DNA of 64,000 nucleotides from Parvibaculum sp. (GCF_019635935.1 NZ_JAHBYN010000001.1:3067532-3131531), one strand, 5' to 3'; numbered from the stretch's first letter, positions 35,910-45,820 are shown. Translations and numbers: made by a program. Notes: a model not told the origin generated them from the letters alone.

Positions 35910-37727
35910 TTAGTCCCGCGCCAGCGGCAGCGTGAAGCTGACTTTCGTGCCGACGCCTTCGGTGCTCTCGATGGTCAGCGTGCCGCCATGCAGTTCGACC
36001 AGCGAGCGCGACAGCGCGAGGCCGAGCCCCGTGCCCTTGTGCGACTTCGCGTGGTGGCTCTCGACCTGTTCGAACGGCCGGCCGATCTTCGGCAGCGCGC
36101 TCGCCGGAATGCCGATGCCGGTGTCTTCGACCGCGATGGTCGCCATGCCGCCATCCGCCTGCCCGCGCAGATAGATCGAGCCGCCGGCCGGCGTAAACTT
36201 GATGGCGTTCGACAACAGGTTTAGCAGCACCTGCTTGACGGCGCGCTTGTCGGCATCGACCGGCGGCATCGCGCCGAGTTCGTCGACGATCTTGACGCTC
36301 GCCACATCCGCCCGCCCCGACACGAGCCGCAGCGACTCTTCCACCACTTCCGGAAGCGGCAGGCGCTGTGTTTCGAGCGTCATCCGCCCCGCCTCGATCT
36401 TCGACATATCCAGAATGTCGTTGATGAGTTCCAGCAGATGCGCGCCGCTCGCATGGATGTCGGCTGCGTATTCCTTGTACTTCGGCGAACCGAGATCGCC
36501 GAACAGCCCCGTCTCCATGATTTCCGAAAAACCGATGATCGCGTTCAGCGGCGTCCGGAGCTCGTGGCTCATATTGGCGAGGAACTCCGACTTCGAGCGG
36601 TTGGCCGTTTCGGCGCGTGTCTTCTCCGCCGCGTATTTCTCGGCAAGGTCCACCAGTTGCCGCGCCTGCTCCTGCAGCTTCCGCCGCGAGGCTTCGAGGT
36701 CGCGCACGGTCTTTTCGAGCGCCAGCTTGTTGTCGGTCAGTGCCGCTTCCTGGCCCTTGATTGCGGTGATGTCGGTGCCGACATTCACGAGCCCGCCGCT
36801 CTTGGTGCGCCGCTCGCTGATCTGCAGCCAGCGCCCGGTCGGCAGTCGGATTTCGCTGATGCCATCGACGCCGGCTTCCGGCCACGCATCGGCAAGCCCG
36901 CCCCGCGCCATCACCTCGGCCCGCGCCGCGCCGGCGCGCAACGCGCCATCGTCGAGATTGAGAAACTCGGCAAATTTGCTGTTGGCTGTGACGAGCCGGT
37001 TGCCTGCGTCCCACAGCACGAAGGCCTCGCCGACACTTTCGATCGCATCGCGCAGCCGTTCGTTCGCTTCCGAGACGCGCGCCTCGGCGATCTTCTGGTC
37101 GGTAATGTCGATGGTGATGCCGACAAGCCGCTCATTGCCGGTCCGCCCGCCGCCCCACACTTGTCCCTTGGCATGCATCCACACGAAGTTTCCATCGGCA
37201 TGGCGCAGCCGGAAAATCGTGTCGTAGGAACGCGACGGCCGGTCCGCCGCTTCCATGATTTCGTCGATGGCGCTCGCATCGTCGGGATGCGCCAGCGCCT
37301 TCACTTCGGCCGGCGTCAGCCGTTTCGACGGCTGCTTCAGCCCCACCATGTCGAACATCGCCGACGACCAGTAGATGCGGTTCGCAGAGATATCCCAGTC
37401 CCAGATGCCGCAGCGCGCGCCGGCAAAGGCCATGTCGAAGCGATGCTGGTTTTCGATCAGCGCGGCGTCGGCTTCGATCTTGCTCTCGCGCAGCCGCACC
37501 AGCATGTAGGCGAGCACCATGTAGCCGGCCGACAGCAGCGCCGAAAATACAAGCGCGCGGGATTCCCCGTCCTGGAAATAGAGCGCGCCGTTGAGCGCGG
37601 CCAGCGCGACGCCGGAAATGCCGAGCGCGATCCGCGGCAACAGGCCGGCCGGCAGCACGCGGCGGCGGCGTGGCGCCTCGTCTTCCCATTTCAGGGCGTC
37701 GGATCGTGTGGTGGTCGCGTCGGACAT
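35910..37727 (-). CDS. PAS/PAC histidine kinase of the PdhS/PleC/DivJ type
   Basis: A 605-residue kinase from the ATG at 37727 (the frame is open to 37850). Two short hydrophobic helices lie near residues 30-75, followed by a PAS-PAC (ALIENQHRFDMAFAGARCGI ... IDITDQKIAEA), a second PAS (LRDAIESVGEAFVLWDAGNR) and a coil. The phospho-acceptor is H388 in SEFLANMSHELRTPLNAIIG, then YAADIHASGAHLLELINDIL, DMSKIEAG, NLLSNAIKFTPAGG, VEDTGIGIP and GTGLGLALS. The gene lies downstream of a perfect CtrA box and ends 7 bp from the convergent PuuA-like gene. No response regulator adjoins it. Confidence 0.88.
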   Translation of the reverse strand: MSDATTTRSDALKWEDEAPRRRRVLPAGLLPRIALGISGVALAALNGALYFQDGESRALVFSALLSAGYMVLAYMLVRLRESKIEADAALIENQHRFDMAFAGARCGIWDWDISANRIYWSSAMFDMVGLKQPSKRLTPAEVKALAHPDDASAIDEIMEAADRPSRSYDTIFRLRHADGNFVWMHAKGQVWGGGRTGNERLVGITIDITDQKIAEARVSEANERLRDAIESVGEAFVLWDAGNRLVTANSKFAEFLNLDDGALRAGAARAEVMARGGLADAWPEAGVDGISEIRLPTGRWLQISERRTKSGGLVNVGTDITAIKGQEAALTDNKLALEKTVRDLEASRRKLQEQARQLVDLAEKYAAEKTRAETANRSKSEFLANMSHELRTPLNAIIGFSEIMETGLFGDLGSPKYKEYAADIHASGAHLLELINDILDMSKIEAGRMTLETQRLPLPEVVEESLRLVSGRADVASVKIVDELGAMPPVDADKRAVKQVLLNLLSNAIKFTPAGGSIYLRGQADGGMATIAVEDTGIGIPASALPKIGRPFEQVESHHAKSHKGTGLGLALSRSLVELHGGTLTIESTEGVGTKVSFTLPLARD

Positions 37728-37914
37728 GCGTCGCCTGATCCCGATGAAACGTCTGGAGGCCGGGCTGAATCTAGCACCGCCGGACGTTTGCTTCCCGCCC
37801 GAATCAGGCGGTGCAAAACGATGATTCGGCCTCGGCTCCGGCTTGTCCATAGGCGGCGTTTACTTTTTGTTAACCGATGCAAATAGGACTCACCCGACTC
37901 ATGGCGAATCGCGG

Positions 37915-37929
37915 TTAACGCCCGGTTAA
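37915..37929 (-). promoter_or_regulatory. CtrA box TTAA-N7-TTAA
   Basis: TTAACGCCCGGTTAA at 37915-37929 matches the CtrA consensus TTAA(N7)TTAA exactly. It lies in the 230-bp gap between pepN and the PAS kinase, about 190 bp upstream of the kinase start, and is the only exact match I found in the intergenic regions. A further GTTAACCG at 37869-37876 forms an inverted pair with CGGTTAAC at 37912-37919. Palindromic symmetry means the site itself does not fix the strand; the minus-strand kinase is the only gene that could start from it. Confidence 0.6.
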
Positions 37930-37960
37930 ATCTCTGTGCCGCTTCGGGCCGTTGGCGGGG

Positions 37961-40600
37961 TCAACCGAGCGTCTTGCTGGCGATTTCGTACACATCGCGC
38001 GAAAGCCGCTCGCCGGCCGCGACGCGCTTGAGCTGCCGGGCCATCGCGTTCCGCCGCTTCGGCTCGAATTGCCGCCAGCTCTTGAAGGCGCCCAGCAGCC
38101 TTGCCGCCACCTGCGGATTGAGCGCGTCGAGCTCCAGCACCTTGTCGGCGACGAACTCGTAGCCCTTGCCGTCGGCGCTGTGAAAACGGAGCTGGTTCAT
38201 GGTCGCGAATGCGGTGATGAGCGCCCGCACCTTGTTGGGGTTGCGCATTGTGAAAGCTGGATGCCCCGTCAGCCGCTTCACCTCGCCAAGCGTCCCCGGC
38301 AGCGCCGACATCGCCTGGATCGACAGCCACTTGTCCATCACCAGATGATTGTCCTTCCACCGCGCATAAAATTTCTCGAGCGCCGCCACGCGTTCGGGAC
38401 AATCGATATGGGCCAGCACCGAAAGCGCCGCGATTTCGTCGGTCATGTTGTCGGCCTGCGCGAATTGCGCCGCCGCCAGTTCGACGCCCTCAGGGCCGGG
38501 CCCGACCGCCAGATAGGCGAGGCAGGCGTTCCGGAGCGCGCGCTTGCCGGCATGTGCCGCGTCCGGGCTGTAGGGCCCGTCGATGGCAAGCGCGTGATAA
38601 GCCGCCAGCAGTTCGTCCTTCAGTTGCGCTGCGATCGAGGCGCGCAACCCTTCCCGCGCCGCATGGATCGCATCGACATCGACATCCTTGCCGATCGCCT
38701 GCGCCAGCGTCTGCTCGCTCGGCAGCACGATCATCTGCGCCGCGAAATCGGGATCGGTCTTTTTCGAGACCAGAAGCTTGCGGATCGTTTCGGCAAAGGC
38801 TGTGCCCTTGCGCGGCGCGCCGCCCTTTTTCTGTGCATCCACCATCGCGATCAGCAACCCGGTCGCGTAGCGCTGCGCCGCTTCCCAGCGATTGAAACTG
38901 TCGCTGTCATGCGCCATCAGGAACACGAGGTCGCGTTCCTTGAGGTTGGTGCTGAGCTTGACCGGCGCGGTGAAGCCCCGCAGCAGCGACGGCACCGGCT
39001 TGTCCGCAACATTGCGGAAGCGCCATGTCGCCTCGCGCTCCGTCAGGCTGAGCACGCGCGTTGTCGCGCCGGGTTTCTCTTCGCCGTCGAGTTGCAGCTT
39101 GATGTCCCGGCCGTCGGGTCCGACAAGCCCGAGCGCGATCGGAATGTGATAGGGCTCCTTCACCGGCTGTCCCGGCGTCGGCGCACACACCTGGCTGAGC
39201 TTCAGCGTATAGGTCTTGCGCGCCGCGTCGTAGCGCCCCGATGCCAGCACCTCCGGCGTGCCCGACTGGCTGTACCAGCGCTTGAACTGCGCAAGATCGA
39301 GCTTCGCCCCGTCGGCCAGCGCATCGAGAAAATTCTCGACCGTCGCGGCCTCGCCGTCATGGCGCTCGAAATAGAGATCCATGCCCTTGCGAAAACGCTT
39401 CGGCCCGGCAAGCGTATGGATCATCCGGCAGAGCTCGGCGCCTTTCTCGTAGACGGTCGCCGTATAGAAATTGTTGATCTCGATATAGCTGTCCGGCCGC
39501 ACGGGATGCGCCAGCGGCCCGCCATCCTCGGTAAACTGGTGCGCGCGCAACAGCCGCACGTCCGAAATCCGCTTCACCGGCCTTGAGCGCATGTCGCTGG
39601 TGAATTCTTGGTCGCGGAAAACCGTGAGGCCTTCCTTCAGGCAAAGCTGGAACCAGTCGCGGCAGGTGATGCGGTTGCCGGTCCAGTTGTGGAAATACTC
39701 ATGCGCGATGATCGCCTCGATCGCCGCATAATCGGCATCCGTCGCCGTGTCGGGCCGCGCCAGGATGTATTTGTCGTTGAAGACGTTGAGACCCTTGTTC
39801 TCCATCGCCCCCATGTTGAAGGCGCTCACCGCCACGATCATGAAGATGTCGAGATCGTATTCGCGCCCGAACGCTTCCTCGTCCCATTTCATCGCCCGCT
39901 TCAGCGCTTCCATCGCATAGCCGCAGCGGTCCTCGTTGCCGCGCTCGACGAAAATCCGGAGCGTCACCTCGCGGCCCGATAGGGTGCGGAATTTGTCTTC
40001 CACATGCACGAGGTCGCCGGCGACCAGCGCGAAAAGATAGGTCGGCTTGGGAAACGGGTCGTGCCACTCGGCGAAATGCCGCCCGTCGGCGAGCTTGCCT
40101 TGCGCCACCGGATTGCCGTTCGACAGCAGCACCGGCGCCGCCTTCGCGTCGGCGACGATACGCGTCGTGAAAACCGACATCGCGTCCGGCCGGTCGAGCG
40201 AATAGGCGATGCGGCGAAAGCCTTCCGCCTCGCATTGCGTGCAATAGATGCCGCTTGAAAGATAAAGTCCCGTCAGCGCCGTGTTGTCTTCCGGCGCGCA
40301 ACTCGTCAGCGTTTCGAGCGTGAACGGCCCCTCCGGCAAGTCGAGGATCGTCAGATGCTCGCCATCGGCCTGATAGGCGTTCGGCCCGAGCTTCACCCCG
40401 TCGATGGAAACCTCATGCAGCTTCAGCTTTTCGCCGTCGAGCACCAGCGGCCCCGTGCCGGCATTGCGCCGCATTTTGAGCTGCGACCTGACCCGCGTAT
40501 CCGCCGGATCGAGTTCGATCTCGAGCCGGACTTCGTCGACCTTGAAAGCCGGCGGCGTGTAATCCTTCAGCCGAATAGGGCGGGGATCTTCTGTGCGCAT
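37961..40600 (-). CDS. pepN: Aminopeptidase N (M1 family)
   Basis: An 879-residue zinc aminopeptidase, close to the 870 of E. coli PepN. The substrate-anchoring motif is NMGAMENKGLN, and the zinc site is H300-E301-Y-F-H304 in IIAHEYFHNWTGNR with E323 as third ligand (LCLKEGLTV). It begins RPIRLKDYTPPAFKVDEVRL after ATG 40600; the open frame to 40702 lacks family residues. The C-terminal helical domain ends VYEIASKTLG. It trims neutral N-terminal residues from peptides in the cytoplasm. It is transcribed alone, toward the CtrA-box region. Confidence 0.96.
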   Translation of the reverse strand: MRTEDPRPIRLKDYTPPAFKVDEVRLEIELDPADTRVRSQLKMRRNAGTGPLVLDGEKLKLHEVSIDGVKLGPNAYQADGEHLTILDLPEGPFTLETLTSCAPEDNTALTGLYLSSGIYCTQCEAEGFRRIAYSLDRPDAMSVFTTRIVADAKAAPVLLSNGNPVAQGKLADGRHFAEWHDPFPKPTYLFALVAGDLVHVEDKFRTLSGREVTLRIFVERGNEDRCGYAMEALKRAMKWDEEAFGREYDLDIFMIVAVSAFNMGAMENKGLNVFNDKYILARPDTATDADYAAIEAIIAHEYFHNWTGNRITCRDWFQLCLKEGLTVFRDQEFTSDMRSRPVKRISDVRLLRAHQFTEDGGPLAHPVRPDSYIEINNFYTATVYEKGAELCRMIHTLAGPKRFRKGMDLYFERHDGEAATVENFLDALADGAKLDLAQFKRWYSQSGTPEVLASGRYDAARKTYTLKLSQVCAPTPGQPVKEPYHIPIALGLVGPDGRDIKLQLDGEEKPGATTRVLSLTEREATWRFRNVADKPVPSLLRGFTAPVKLSTNLKERDLVFLMAHDSDSFNRWEAAQRYATGLLIAMVDAQKKGGAPRKGTAFAETIRKLLVSKKTDPDFAAQMIVLPSEQTLAQAIGKDVDVDAIHAAREGLRASIAAQLKDELLAAYHALAIDGPYSPDAAHAGKRALRNACLAYLAVGPGPEGVELAAAQFAQADNMTDEIAALSVLAHIDCPERVAALEKFYARWKDNHLVMDKWLSIQAMSALPGTLGEVKRLTGHPAFTMRNPNKVRALITAFATMNQLRFHSADGKGYEFVADKVLELDALNPQVAARLLGAFKSWRQFEPKRRNAMARQLKRVAAGERLSRDVYEIASKTLG

Positions 40601-40708
40601 GGGGATACTCGAAAATGGGGGCGGCGCGGCATCCGCAATCGAACCCGAATGGCATGGCGGAATTGCGGCGCGGGCGCAAGGGGTGGATGAAGGAGCGATC
40701 AAAAAAGG

Positions 40709-40808
40709 CCGTCATTGCGAGGCCTGAAAGGCCGAAGCAACCCAGAAGCGGCAGGCACAGACGCCTATCGCTTCTGGGTTGCTTCGTCGCTTCGCTCCTC
40801 GCAATGAC
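40709..40808. repeat. 100-bp palindromic dispersed-type repeat
   Basis: Outer arms CGTCATTGCGAGG (40709-40721) and CCTCGCAATGACG (40796-40808), and inner arms GAAGCAACCCAGAAGCG (40733-40749) and CGCTTCTGGGTTGCTTC (40768-40784), form one long imperfect hairpin. It contains no ORF. The CGTCATTGCGAGG...AAGCAA form is known as a widespread non-coding palindromic element in several proteobacteria. It fills the gap between pepN and the next minus-strand gene. Confidence 0.8.
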
Positions 40809-40838
40809 GATTGAATAGGGTTGGGAAAATCTCAGGCC

Positions 40839-41375
40839 TTAAGCCTGCGGCCCCATGATGCTCGAAATCAGCATGTCGGCGTCCGACGCCACGGCCATCA
40901 CATCGTCCGGCAGGTTCTCGCCGTTCGAACGCGCATAGTCGGCGAGCCGTTGCAGCAGCACCATGAATTTCGGCGCCGCCGCGATCACCTTGGCTTGCAG
41001 TTCCACGCGGTCGGGCGTCAGGTCGTATTCGACGCCGGGCACGCGCCAGCCGCCGCCTTCGGCCGAGCCGGTGACGACCACCGGATGCGTGCCGGGCACG
41101 GGGTGGCCCGCGCATTCCTCCGCCGAGCGCCACTTGTTGGGCACCCTGACCACCTGCCACTCCTCCATCTGCGGATCGAGATGGGAGAGCGCCGAAACCT
41201 CTTCGGTCTCCAGCTCCTTCGCCGCAAAGTCGCGGCCGAGCCCGACGTCGTAATGGATGCGCAGCGGCTCATCCATGTCCTTGACCCACTGGGGCACGAT
41301 CCGTTCGATCACGGCCCAGGTACCGACCGGGCGCACATAGACCCGCTGGTTTTTGTGGAACTGCGCTTTCGCCAT
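40839..41375 (-). CDS. Conserved hypothetical protein, 178 residues
   Basis: I do not recognise a named family. The protein starts MAKAQFHKNQRVYVRPVGTW, an SH3-like beta opening (QRVYVRPVGTWAVIERI), continues with ETEEVSALSHLDPQMEEWQV and a region PVVVTGSAEGGGWRVPGVEY, and ends in a helical LLQRLADYARSNGENLPDDV. It is soluble, without signal peptide or cysteine-rich motif. An AGAGGA ribosome binding site precedes the ATG. It sits alone between pepN and the RND pump gene on the same strand. Confidence 0.7.
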   Translation of the reverse strand: MAKAQFHKNQRVYVRPVGTWAVIERIVPQWVKDMDEPLRIHYDVGLGRDFAAKELETEEVSALSHLDPQMEEWQVVRVPNKWRSAEECAGHPVPGTHPVVVTGSAEGGGWRVPGVEYDLTPDRVELQAKVIAAAPKFMVLLQRLADYARSNGENLPDDVMAVASDADMLISSIMGPQA

Positions 41376-41458
41376 CTGACGACGATCCTCTGGCTGCTGT
41401 GGTCCCGCCAGTATCCGCCGCCGCCGGTTATCGTCCGATTAAGGAAATGGGGCGGATT

Positions 41459-44400
41459 TCACTCCGCCGGGGCGCCGCCGGGCCGGATGCGGCCCGCCAG
41501 CCGCCGGAAACGCCCGCCAAGCCCGCCGATTCCGGCCCGCGCCTGCTCCATCAGCGTATAGGCGACCGGCACCACCACAAGCGTCAGCAGCGTTGAGGAT
41601 ATCAGCCCCCCGATAACCAGAATGCCCATGGAATTGCGAAACTCGGCCCCCTGGCTGGTCGACAGCGCCACCGGAATGAGCCCGCAAACCGTCGCGATCT
41701 GCGTCATCAGCACAGGGCGCAGCCGCACCGGCCCGGCCTTGCGCGCCGCCTCGAAGGCGCTGGCGCCGGCCGCCCGCAACTGGTTGGTGTAGTCGACCAG
41801 CAGGATGCCGTTCTTCATCACCAGCCCCATGAGCGCCAGGAGGCTGATCTGGCTGAACATGGTCATTTCCTGACCCGATATTTTCAGCGCCACAAAAGCC
41901 CCGACGAACGAGAGCGGCGCCGACAGCATGATGATCGCCGGCTGCGCAAAGCTGTTGAACTGCGAGGCGAGGATCATGTAGAGCGCGATCAGCGCCAGCA
42001 TGAAGGCAAAGCCGATCGCCGCACCGGTTTCCTTCATCCGCTTCGACCGCCCCTCGGCGCTCCAGCTATAGCCCGGCGGCAGTTTCAGCTCCTCGAGATA
42101 GCGCTCGATCTCGGCCGATGCCGGCCCCAGCGCCGCGCCTTCCGGGTTGTTGGCGAGCAGCGCGATGCGCCGCGCCCGGTTCTGCCGTTCGATTTGCGCC
42201 GGCCCGCTGTCGATGGTGAAACGCGCCACATTCGGCACGTCGATGGATTGCCCGTTGGCGGCGCGCACCTGGATCATCGACAGTTTCGAAATGTCGTCGC
42301 GCTGGTCTTCCTCCAGCCGCACCCGCACATCGTAGCGCTGTCCGAATTCCTCGAACGACCCTGCCTTGACCCCGCCGATTGTCGCGCGCAGCGTCTCGGC
42401 CAGCGTGCGGATCGAAACGCCGAGATCGGCGGCGCGCCGCCGGTCGATCTGCACCTGCACCTCCGGCTTGCCGGAATCGTAGCTGGTCTTGACGTCGGCA
42501 AAGAGCGGGCTCGCCCGCATCCGGTTGGTCACTTCGTTGGCCTTTGCCTCCAGCACCGCGAGGTCCGGCCCCTGCAGCACATACATCATCGCGAATTCCG
42601 AAAAGCCGCCGCCCGAAATCCACGGCACGTCCGACAATGAAATATGTTTGGCATCGGGCGCCGCCGCCAGCATCGCCACGCGCACCCGGTCCATGATCGG
42701 AATGAAACTTTCGTCGCGCGCGTCCTTTGCCGTCAGCCCGACATGGAAGAATGCCTTGTTGACGCTTTTCTGCGCATCGGAACCGATGGTGTAAAAAACC
42801 GTCACCACCTGGTCGACACCGCGAATGGCCTGTGCGACGCGCGTCGCCGCGCCGCGCGTTTCCTCAAGGCCCGCGCCGAAGGGAAGTTCGACGGTGGCAA
42901 GAAACTCGGCGCGGTCGGCACGCGAGTCGAACGCCATCGGCAGCGTCCGCGCCACCATCACGCCGGCGATCACCGCGACAACGGCGCCCACCATCACCGC
43001 CCAGCGCGTCGCCAGCGCCCAGTCGAGCAGCCGCCCGTAAAAACGGTCGAGCCCGTTATAGGCATCGTCGAAAAACCGCGCCACGCGGCCATAGGTCGTC
43101 GGGTCGGTGTCCTCGCGCTTCAGCACCCGCGAACAGAGCATCGGCGTCAGCGTCAGCGAAACGAGCAGCGACACCATCACCGAAAAAGTGATGGCGAGCC
43201 CGTACTGAAAGAAGAAACGCCCGACAACGCCGCTCATGAAGGCGATGGGCACGAAGACCGCGACAATCGAAAAGGTCGCGGCCAGAACGGCAAGGCCGAC
43301 TTCCTTTGTTCCTTCGGCCGCAGCCTGCATCGGCGGCAATCCGCTTTCGAGTTTGCGGTAGATGCTTTCCAGAACCACGATGGCGTCGTCCACCAGCAGC
43401 CCCACCGCCAGCGACAGCGCCATCAGCGTCATCATGTTGATGGTGAAATCCATCACATAGAAGGCGAAGAAGGTCGAAACGAGCGCCGTCGGCATCGCGA
43501 TGGCGACGATCATCGTCGCGCGCACCGACAGCAGGAAGGCGAGGGTGACGAACACCACGAGCACGATGCCGAGCTGGATGTCGACAAAGACGTCCGCCGC
43601 CGATCCTTCGATGAAAACCGCCGTGTCGCGCGCGATCCGCATTTCAAGGCCGGCCGGCGCATTCTTTTCGATTTCGGCCACCGCCTCGCGCACGGCGCGC
43701 GCCACTTCCACGGTGTTTCGGCCGGATTGCTTGCGGATATCGAGCGACACGCCGCGCTTGCCGTTGAGTTCGGCATAGGAGCGCTCGTCGGCCATGCCGT
43801 CCTCGACGCGCGCCACGTCGCCGATGGTGGTGGGCGCGCCGTCGCGGCGGAAGGCGACGACGATGCTGCGAAATTCGGGAACGCTCGCGACCTCGCCCTT
43901 GGTCTTCACCGGAAATTCGGCGCGCAATCCCGGCGTTTCGAGCCGCCCGCCCGGAATTTCCGCGTGCTCGCGCCGCAGCGCCCCGGTCACATCCTCGGCC
44001 GTCACGCCATAGGCGCGCATCTTCACCGCGTCGAGCCAGATGCGCACCTCGCGGTCGCGCCCGCCGACAAGCTCGATGGAGCCGACGCCGGAAATTCGCT
44101 GCAACTGCTCCTTGACGGTCTTGTCGGCGAAATGCGTCAGCGCCCGGATCGGCATGTCGCCGGCGATCATCACCGACATGATCGCCTGTGCGTCCGGATC
44201 GACCTTCTGAACGATCGACTGTTCGGCTTCCTGCGGAATGTTGGCGCGCGCCAGCGAAACCTTGTCGCGCACATCCTGCGCCTTGACGTCGACATTTTCG
44301 TTGAGGTCGTACTGGATGACGACTTGGGAGAGGCCCTCGGCGCTGGTCGAGGACAGCGTCTCGATGCCCGAAATCGTGTTGACCTGTTCCTCGATCGGAT

Positions 44401-44593
44401 CGGTCACGTCGCTTTCGATGCCTTCGGGCGAGGCGCCTTCCAGCACCGTCGTGATCGACACCACCGGAAACTCGACCTTCGGAAAGAGGTCGACGCCTAC
44501 GCGGCCAAGCGAGATCCATCCCAGCACGACAAGCGCGCCGATCACCATGACGGCAAAAACGGGCCGCCGGATCGAAACGTCGGAAATCCACAT
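41459..44593 (-). CDS. RND (HAE1-type) multidrug efflux transporter
   Basis: A 1044-residue inner-membrane proton antiporter. It starts MWISDVSIRRPVFAVMVIGA and has the family's PxxxGxxP-type porter region, IRKQSGRNTVEVARAVREAV and the TM4 proton-relay pair D402-D403 in VGLLVDDAIVVLESI. A repeat of the fold follows, and the second half ends with LMTQIATVCGLIPVALSTSQ and LVVVPVAYTLM. The gene follows the adaptor gene by 20 bp. No TolC-like outer-membrane gene lies beside it, so the pump must borrow one. Confidence 0.93.
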   Translation of the reverse strand: MWISDVSIRRPVFAVMVIGALVVLGWISLGRVGVDLFPKVEFPVVSITTVLEGASPEGIESDVTDPIEEQVNTISGIETLSSTSAEGLSQVVIQYDLNENVDVKAQDVRDKVSLARANIPQEAEQSIVQKVDPDAQAIMSVMIAGDMPIRALTHFADKTVKEQLQRISGVGSIELVGGRDREVRIWLDAVKMRAYGVTAEDVTGALRREHAEIPGGRLETPGLRAEFPVKTKGEVASVPEFRSIVVAFRRDGAPTTIGDVARVEDGMADERSYAELNGKRGVSLDIRKQSGRNTVEVARAVREAVAEIEKNAPAGLEMRIARDTAVFIEGSAADVFVDIQLGIVLVVFVTLAFLLSVRATMIVAIAMPTALVSTFFAFYVMDFTINMMTLMALSLAVGLLVDDAIVVLESIYRKLESGLPPMQAAAEGTKEVGLAVLAATFSIVAVFVPIAFMSGVVGRFFFQYGLAITFSVMVSLLVSLTLTPMLCSRVLKREDTDPTTYGRVARFFDDAYNGLDRFYGRLLDWALATRWAVMVGAVVAVIAGVMVARTLPMAFDSRADRAEFLATVELPFGAGLEETRGAATRVAQAIRGVDQVVTVFYTIGSDAQKSVNKAFFHVGLTAKDARDESFIPIMDRVRVAMLAAAPDAKHISLSDVPWISGGGFSEFAMMYVLQGPDLAVLEAKANEVTNRMRASPLFADVKTSYDSGKPEVQVQIDRRRAADLGVSIRTLAETLRATIGGVKAGSFEEFGQRYDVRVRLEEDQRDDISKLSMIQVRAANGQSIDVPNVARFTIDSGPAQIERQNRARRIALLANNPEGAALGPASAEIERYLEELKLPPGYSWSAEGRSKRMKETGAAIGFAFMLALIALYMILASQFNSFAQPAIIMLSAPLSFVGAFVALKISGQEMTMFSQISLLALMGLVMKNGILLVDYTNQLRAAGASAFEAARKAGPVRLRPVLMTQIATVCGLIPVALSTSQGAEFRNSMGILVIGGLISSTLLTLVVVPVAYTLMEQARAGIGGLGGRFRRLAGRIRPGGAPAE

Positions 44594-44613
44594 ACGCTTC
44601 CCCTCCGCCCGCG

Positions 44614-45786
44614 CTACTGCGCCGTGCTGTCGCTTGCGCCGGCCGCGATCTGGCCCGGCTCGGCCTCGATCCGGATTTTGATGCCGTCGGCAAGCAGCGG
44701 CGCGTTGGGTCCGCCCAGCGCCTTGTCGCCGGCCTTGAGCCCCGACAGCACTTCCACCGTCTGCGCATCGATCTGCCGCACCGTCACGCTGACGCGCCGC
44801 GCCACATTGCCGTCGGCGATGAAGACATGCCGGTCGGTCTCGCCGCCATAAAGCATCCGCCGGTCGAGCGTCAGCCCCTGGCGCGGCGCCGGAAAGAGTT
44901 CGACGCGCGTAAAGAGGCCGGGCTTCACCGAATAATCCTCATTGAGGATCGGCAGCCGGAGTTCGACCGAGCGCGTCACCGGGTCGACATAATCGTTGAG
45001 GATCGCGACATAGCTGTCGAAGCTGCGGTCGATGCCGTCGATATAGACGCGCCCCTTGGTGCCGACCTCGATTTTCGACAGGTGAATTTCGGGCACCGTC
45101 ACGATAGCGCCGACAATGTCGATCTTCATGATCTGCAAAACGCCGTCGCCGCCGCCGCCCATCGCGCCCATGCCGCCCATCCGCGTCGCCATGAACTTGC
45201 CCTCGTCGACATCGCGCCGTGTGATGACGCCGTCGAAAGGCGCGGTCACGGTGCAGTCGGTCAGCATCTGGTTGGCGCCGGCAAGCTGCGCTTCGGCAAT
45301 GCCGAGCCGCGCCTGCGAAGCGTCGCGCGCCGAGCGCGCATCGTCGAGCCGCCCGTCGGCCACGAACCCCTTGGCGTGCAACTCGCTGGCGCGTGAAAAG
45401 GCGAGGCCGGTGTTGCGCACATCCGCCTTGGCGAGCCGCACCTGGTTTTCAAGCTCGGTCACCTTGAGGCGGATCTCTACATCGCGCGTCCGGAAAAGCG
45501 GCTGCCCTTCGGTCACGCGGTCGCCGACCCTGACCATGATCTCCTCGATGATGCCGTCGACGCGGGGGCCGAGCGTCGTCGTCTTGTGCGCGGCGATGGT
45601 GCCGGTGCCGGTAATCGGTTCGGCAAGCTCACGTTCGCTCACCGCGCTGGCAAAGACGCCGATGGCGCCGGCATCCGGATCGGCCGTTTCCTCTTCCGCG
45701 CTCTCGCCGCACCCGGCCAGCGCCGCCGCGATCAGGCCGGCCGCCAGAAGCCGCGCATAACGGGAAACGTCAAACCGGACGAGCAT
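44614..45786 (-). CDS. RND periplasmic adaptor (membrane-fusion) lipoprotein
   Basis: A 390-residue adaptor with a lipoprotein signal, lipobox ALAGC with C26, then an acidic linker. The lipoyl halves are VSERELAEPITGTGTIAAHK, GPRVDGIIEEIMVRVGDRVT and ADCTVTAPFDGVI-like DCTVTAPFDGVITRRDVDEG, flanking a coiled hairpin. An odd insertion, RMGGMGAMGGGGDG, lies in the second lipoyl/barrel junction. It links the pump to an outer-membrane channel. Start ATG 45786 faces the MarR gene across 114 bp containing a candidate operator. Confidence 0.9.
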   Translation of the reverse strand: MLVRFDVSRYARLLAAGLIAAALAGCGESAEEETADPDAGAIGVFASAVSERELAEPITGTGTIAAHKTTTLGPRVDGIIEEIMVRVGDRVTEGQPLFRTRDVEIRLKVTELENQVRLAKADVRNTGLAFSRASELHAKGFVADGRLDDARSARDASQARLGIAEAQLAGANQMLTDCTVTAPFDGVITRRDVDEGKFMATRMGGMGAMGGGGDGVLQIMKIDIVGAIVTVPEIHLSKIEVGTKGRVYIDGIDRSFDSYVAILNDYVDPVTRSVELRLPILNEDYSVKPGLFTRVELFPAPRQGLTLDRRMLYGGETDRHVFIADGNVARRVSVTVRQIDAQTVEVLSGLKAGDKALGGPNAPLLADGIKIRIEAEPGQIAAGASDSTAQ

Positions 45787-45820
45787 GGGATGCCTTTCGA
45801 AAAACGTATAGAAGGTTATA

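Noticed and set aside
42644..44851. 735-codon open frame opposite the RND pump gene
   Set aside because: It is the antisense shadow of a gene with strong GC bias at third positions; composition is His/Arg/Asp-rich without any domain. Similar shadows at 4250-5665, 7542-8711 and 12859-14007 were rejected for the same reason.
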